From positions 1-9,019 of the forward strand of contig DAIRDH010000097.1 in NCBI GenBank assembly GCA_036796255.1: 9,019 nt of DNA, written 5' to 3'. Below are positions 6,711-9,019 of the stretch, in pieces (position 1 is the stretch's first letter; each line of letters opens with the position of its first letter). A program made the translations under genes and the position numbers. Below the pieces are notes generated by a model. It was given only the letters and a program-made list of their open reading frames with translations. It made no database searches and was not told where the DNA came from. Origin of the DNA: T3Sed10-241 sp036796255. Lineage in GTDB: Bacteria; Bacteroidota; Bacteroidia; Flavobacteriales_D; Cryomorphaceae.

Positions 6711-6745
6711 TTGCTTATAAAGATGCCAATTTATTCCTAATTTCG
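6711..6745 (+). promoter_or_regulatory. Possible promoter of the exonuclease operon
   Basis: TTG at 6711-6713 is followed after 24 bp by TAATTTCG at 6738-6745, a one-mismatch form of TAnnTTTG. The spacing is slightly longer than the typical 17-23 bp. The box ends 8 bp before the ATG at 6754, implying a very short or absent leader. The same octamer, TAATTTCG, stands upstream of the isomerase gene on the other strand. Confidence 0.28.
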
Positions 6746-6753
6746 AAGCACCA

Positions 6754-7284
6754 ATGATGGCAAATATCGACATCGGCAATATTCTGTTTCTCGACATCGA
6801 GACGGTGCCGGGCGTTTACGATTTTCAGGATCTTGACGCTGATTTTCAATCACTGTGGTCGGACAAGATGCGGTTTTTGCAGCAGCGCGAGGAGAAAACC
6901 GCCGAAGAGCTCTACGACAGGGCGGGCATATATGCGGAGTTTGGAAAAGTGGTTTGCATCAGCACTGCCCTNNNNNNNNNNNNNNNNNNNNNNNNNNNNN
7001 NNNNNNNNNNNNNNNNNNNNNNNNNNNNNNNNNNNNNNNNNNNNNNNNNNNNNNNNNNNNNNNNNNNNNNNTTCACCTCCCTAAGTCTCCTTGCGAAGCT
7101 CTTCAACATTCCGACTCCAAAAGATGACATTTCAGGTGCCGATGTAGCCAGGGTCTACTATGAAGAAAATGACCTTGAACGCATACGTATATACTGCGAA
7201 AAAGACACCGTGACAGTGGCAAACCTTTACCGCAAGCTCACAAACCTACCCGCAATAGCTGATGAAAATATTGAAGTTGTTTAG
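6754..7284 (+). CDS. PolB-like 3'-5' exonuclease (DEDD superfamily), interrupted by an assembly gap
   Basis: The visible parts match the predicted 3'-5' exonucleases related to the proofreading domain of family B DNA polymerases. The N-terminal piece has the Exo I motif FLDIETVP with Asp14 and Glu16, followed by AGIYAEFGKVVCIS. The C-terminal piece has NIPTPKDDISGADVARVYYEENDLERI and the Exo III motif YCEKD with its Asp (residue 151 as assembled). The Exo II region lies in the run of N at 6972-7071 and cannot be seen. From memory, family members have about 95-100 residues between the two visible pieces against 36 here, so about 60 codons more than the N run allows are probably missing and the intact protein would be near 235-240 residues. 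ATG at 6757 is an alternative start one codon later. It overlaps the next lipoprotein gene by 23 nt. Confidence 0.85.
   Translation: MMANIDIGNILFLDIETVPGVYDFQDLDADFQSLWSDKMRFLQQREEKTAEELYDRAGIYAEFGKVVCISTAXXXXXXXXXXXXXXXXXXXXXXXXXXXXXXXXXXFTSLSLLAKLFNIPTPKDDISGADVARVYYEENDLERIRIYCEKDTVTVANLYRKLTNLPAIADENIEVV
6972..7071. other. Assembly gap of exactly 100 N
   Basis: One hundred consecutive undetermined bases lie inside the exonuclease gene. The round length suggests a scaffolding placeholder, not a measured size. The sequences on both sides belong to the same protein family in the right order, so the join itself appears correct. The reading frame continues across the gap as written (the last base before it is the second of a CTN Leu codon), which requires a true gap length of 3n+1. 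Confidence 0.98.
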
Positions 7285-7810
7285 AGATTCCTTTCTTGCC
7301 CTGATGGTCTTGTCATGCCTTAGCGCCTGCAATCCACCCATCAATGATAAACGCGACTTCGCCAGTGCCATGCTGAATTCAGACAGCGGCCGCAACGTAA
7401 GGGGATTTCAAATGGGCGACACTCCATCTGAAGTCAAAAAATCTGAGAACTTTGGATTAGATTTTGAAAGCGATAGCTTGCTGGTATACAAAGGAATGGT
7501 GCCGTATGACGACCGTGACGTCAACGTTAGTATTTATTACAGTTTTGATGATTTTGGCTTATTTGAAATTCAGTTTGACATTTATCCCCGTTCGATGAGC
7601 GACGCAGGCAGCGTTTTTCTGGCCCTCAAAGGCAAGCTTACTTTAATTTATGGCCGCCCTTTATCTCTCGACGCGGGAAATGGTTGGCGCTTTAATACAT
7701 TCAGTCCAAGCAATAGCATCATCGATATTGTATTGACCGATGAAAGTAAAGAAAGCGGCACGCCTTTTATCAGCCTCAACTTTATGGAAGCGCTGGAGGA
7801 TGAAATCTGA
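7262..7810 (+). CDS. Small lipoprotein, function unknown
   Basis: This 182-residue protein has a signal peptide with hydrophobic core FLALMVLSCLSA and lipobox LSAC, with Cys23 the predicted lipidation site. After a short linker comes NVRGFQMGDTPSEVKKSE (45-62), then predicted beta strands (VNVSIYYSF, LFEIQFDIY) and a segment around LTLIYGRPL (about 126-134). This layout, with an RG-x-x-MGDT-x-x-EV start and a late YGxP followed by a Trp, recalls uncharacterised Bacteroidota lipoproteins; that resemblance is from memory. It is far too small to be a typical peptide-binding protein for the ABC ATPase encoded next. Its first 23 nt overlap the exonuclease gene and its last 11 nt overlap the ATPase gene, so co-transcription is likely. 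The lipoprotein call is strong and the role is unknown. Confidence 0.82.
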   Translation: MKILKLFRDSFLALMVLSCLSACNPPINDKRDFASAMLNSDSGRNVRGFQMGDTPSEVKKSENFGLDFESDSLLVYKGMVPYDDRDVNVSIYYSFDDFGLFEIQFDIYPRSMSDAGSVFLALKGKLTLIYGRPLSLDAGNGWRFNTFSPSNSIIDIVLTDESKESGTPFISLNFMEALEDEI

Positions 7811-9019
7811 TAGCTCGCTGCTAAGTGTCGAAGATCTTTCCATCGGATTTGCAAAAGCCGGTGTGGTAGTTCCCGCGATTTCATCGCTGAGCTTCTCCCT
7901 GGAACGGGGAAAAACATTGGGCATAGTCGGAGAGTCTGGGTCGGGCAAGAGCATTACGTCACTTGCTTTAATGGGGCTACTGCCCTCGGCAGCAAGGGTT
8001 ACCTCTGGCAGGGCCACATTTGCACCAAGGGGTATGGCCGAGCTGGACCTGCTCAAGAGTAATCCTGAGCAAATGCGCAAGCTTCGCGGAAAGCGCATCG
8101 CCATGATATTTCAGGAGCCCATGACATCCCTTAATCCCTTGCACACCTGTGGGCTGCAAGTGGCCGAGGTGATACGCTGGCACGAAGGCATATCGCGAAG
8201 CAAAGCCCTCGATAAGGTCATTGCCCTCTTTGAAGAAGTAAAACTTCCCAGGCCAAAAGAAATCTACAATAGCTACCCCCACCAAATATCCGGGGGCCAA
8301 AAGCAACGCGTGATGATTGCCATGGCGCTGGCCTGCTCACCCGACCTGCTGATCGCCGATGAGCCTACCACCGCACTCGATGTGACTGTGCAAAAGCGTA
8401 TTCTCAGTCTGCTCAACGAGCTGAGAGAGCGCAACAATATGGGCATGATCTTCATCACACACGACCTTGGCGTGGTGGCCGAAGTGGCCCATGAAGTGAT
8501 GGTGATGTACCGTGGCAGGGTGGTGGAGTCGGGCCCGGTAGCCCAGATTTTTTCTGCGCCTCAGCAGGCGTATACCAAGGCCCTCATCGATTGCCGGCCC
8601 AGGTTAGGTTACTATCCTCAGCGGCTGCCTACCGTATCAGATTACCTCGATCCATCGGGTGTGGCACACACTGAGGTAAAGCCGAAACAGGAGGAACGCA
8701 TTAAGCCTTCATTTCAAAACACCCCTGTACTGTTAAGCATCAAGGAACTTAACGTGTGGTATACCACCGATAAGAATGCCTGGGGCAAGCCCACTGCTTT
8801 TCTCAAAGCCGTCGATAATGTGTCGCTTCAGATTCACAAAGGTGAAACCCTTGGATTGGTGGGCGAATCAGGCTGCGGCAAGAGTACACTGGGCCGCGCA
8901 ATATTGCGCTTGCAAGACATTCATAGCGGAACCATCACTTTCGAAGAAAACAACATCGAAGGCCTTAGCCCCAAAGAAATGAGGCCCTGGCGGCGCAAAA
9001 TGCAGCTGATCTTCCAGGA
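7800..9019 (+). CDS. Tandem-domain ABC transporter ATP-binding protein, peptide/nickel type (partial, 3' end cut by window)
   Basis: The frame stays open from ATG 7800 to the window edge, giving 406 codons. It encodes two ABC ATPase domains in one chain, like YejF or a fusion of DppD with DppF. Domain 1 has Walker A GESGSGKS (44-51), Q-loop Gln105 in FQEPMTSLNP, signature ISGGQKQR (163-170), Walker B LLIADEPTTALD (183-194) and switch His221. It ends with the oligopeptide-family tail QAYTKALIDCRP (256-267). A linker of about 40 residues leads to domain 2 with Walker A GESGCGKS (355-362) and the start of its Q-loop, Gln406, at the edge. FQEPMTSLNP and the YTKAL tail place it in the Dpp/Opp importer family, which energises uptake of peptides, nickel or related solutes. 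No permease or binding protein is visible. The start overlaps the upstream lipoprotein gene by 11 nt. Confidence 0.93.
   Translation, partial: MKSDSSLLSVEDLSIGFAKAGVVVPAISSLSFSLERGKTLGIVGESGSGKSITSLALMGLLPSAARVTSGRATFAPRGMAELDLLKSNPEQMRKLRGKRIAMIFQEPMTSLNPLHTCGLQVAEVIRWHEGISRSKALDKVIALFEEVKLPRPKEIYNSYPHQISGGQKQRVMIAMALACSPDLLIADEPTTALDVTVQKRILSLLNELRERNNMGMIFITHDLGVVAEVAHEVMVMYRGRVVESGPVAQIFSAPQQAYTKALIDCRPRLGYYPQRLPTVSDYLDPSGVAHTEVKPKQEERIKPSFQNTPVLLSIKELNVWYTTDKNAWGKPTAFLKAVDNVSLQIHKGETLGLVGESGCGKSTLGRAILRLQDIHSGTITFEENNIEGLSPKEMRPWRRKMQLIFQ

Noticed and set aside
7795..7799. GGAGG before the ABC ATPase start as a Shine-Dalgarno site
   Set aside because: It directly abuts the ATG with no spacing, lies in lipoprotein coding sequence, and Bacteroidota generally do not rely on such sites.
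7661..8104. A minus-strand frame of 147 codons over the lipoprotein-ATPase junction
   Set aside because: It runs opposite the Walker A region of the ABC ATPase and has no recognisable features.
1..9019. Search for CRISPR repeats, insertion sequences, tRNA or rRNA genes, toxin-antitoxin pairs and defence or biosynthetic clusters
   Set aside because: No repeated units, terminal inverted repeats, transposase motifs, cloverleaf sequences or defence domains were seen; nearly all sequence is accounted for by housekeeping or small orphan genes.

Overview
The window looks like a chromosomal segment from a member of the Bacteroidota, probably Flavobacteriales-like. The strongest evidence is the gene order acpP-fabF-rnc-IPExxxVDY-pyk, which from memory is characteristic of that phylum. 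Supporting evidence is a Bacteroidota-type small lipoprotein with an LSSC lipobox, a secreted cyclophilin with the Bacteroidota-style insertion, and starts without good Shine-Dalgarno sequences at suitable spacing. Base composition is mixed and even, with no island of deviant composition visible by eye. A run of 100 N shows that this is a scaffolded draft assembly.

Layout. (1) Positions 81-4190, plus strand: a tight five-gene operon of acyl carrier protein, ketoacyl-ACP synthase II, RNase III, an IPExxxVDY-family protein of unknown function, and pyruvate kinase. The last two overlap by 4 nt. A plausible Bacteroidota promoter (TTTG, 19 bp, TttaTTTG) precedes acpP. (2) Positions 4210-5918, minus strand, converging on pyk: a secreted peptidyl-prolyl isomerase followed by pheS, overlapping by 10 nt. 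(3) Positions 5965-6685: two small convergent genes whose 3' ends overlap by 14 nt, a plus-strand lipoprotein and a minus-strand conserved hypothetical. (4) Positions 6754-9019, plus strand: a PolB-like 3'-5' exonuclease interrupted by the N run, a second small lipoprotein (23 nt overlap), and a tandem-domain peptide/nickel-type ABC ATPase (11 nt overlap) that runs off the right edge.

How the genes fit together. The first operon combines fatty acid elongation (AcpP carries the chain, FabF condenses it) with RNA processing and the last step of glycolysis. It is a housekeeping cluster, not a pathway. The right-hand trio is probably co-transcribed because the genes overlap, but no shared function is evident from sequence. 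I see no mobile element, CRISPR array, tRNA, rRNA, toxin-antitoxin pair or recognisable defence system, and no convincing evidence of a new biological system. The items most worth a second look are the Asn at a metal-ligand position of RNase III, the assembly gap that hides part of the exonuclease active site, the forced TTG start of rnc, and the uncharacterised small proteins.
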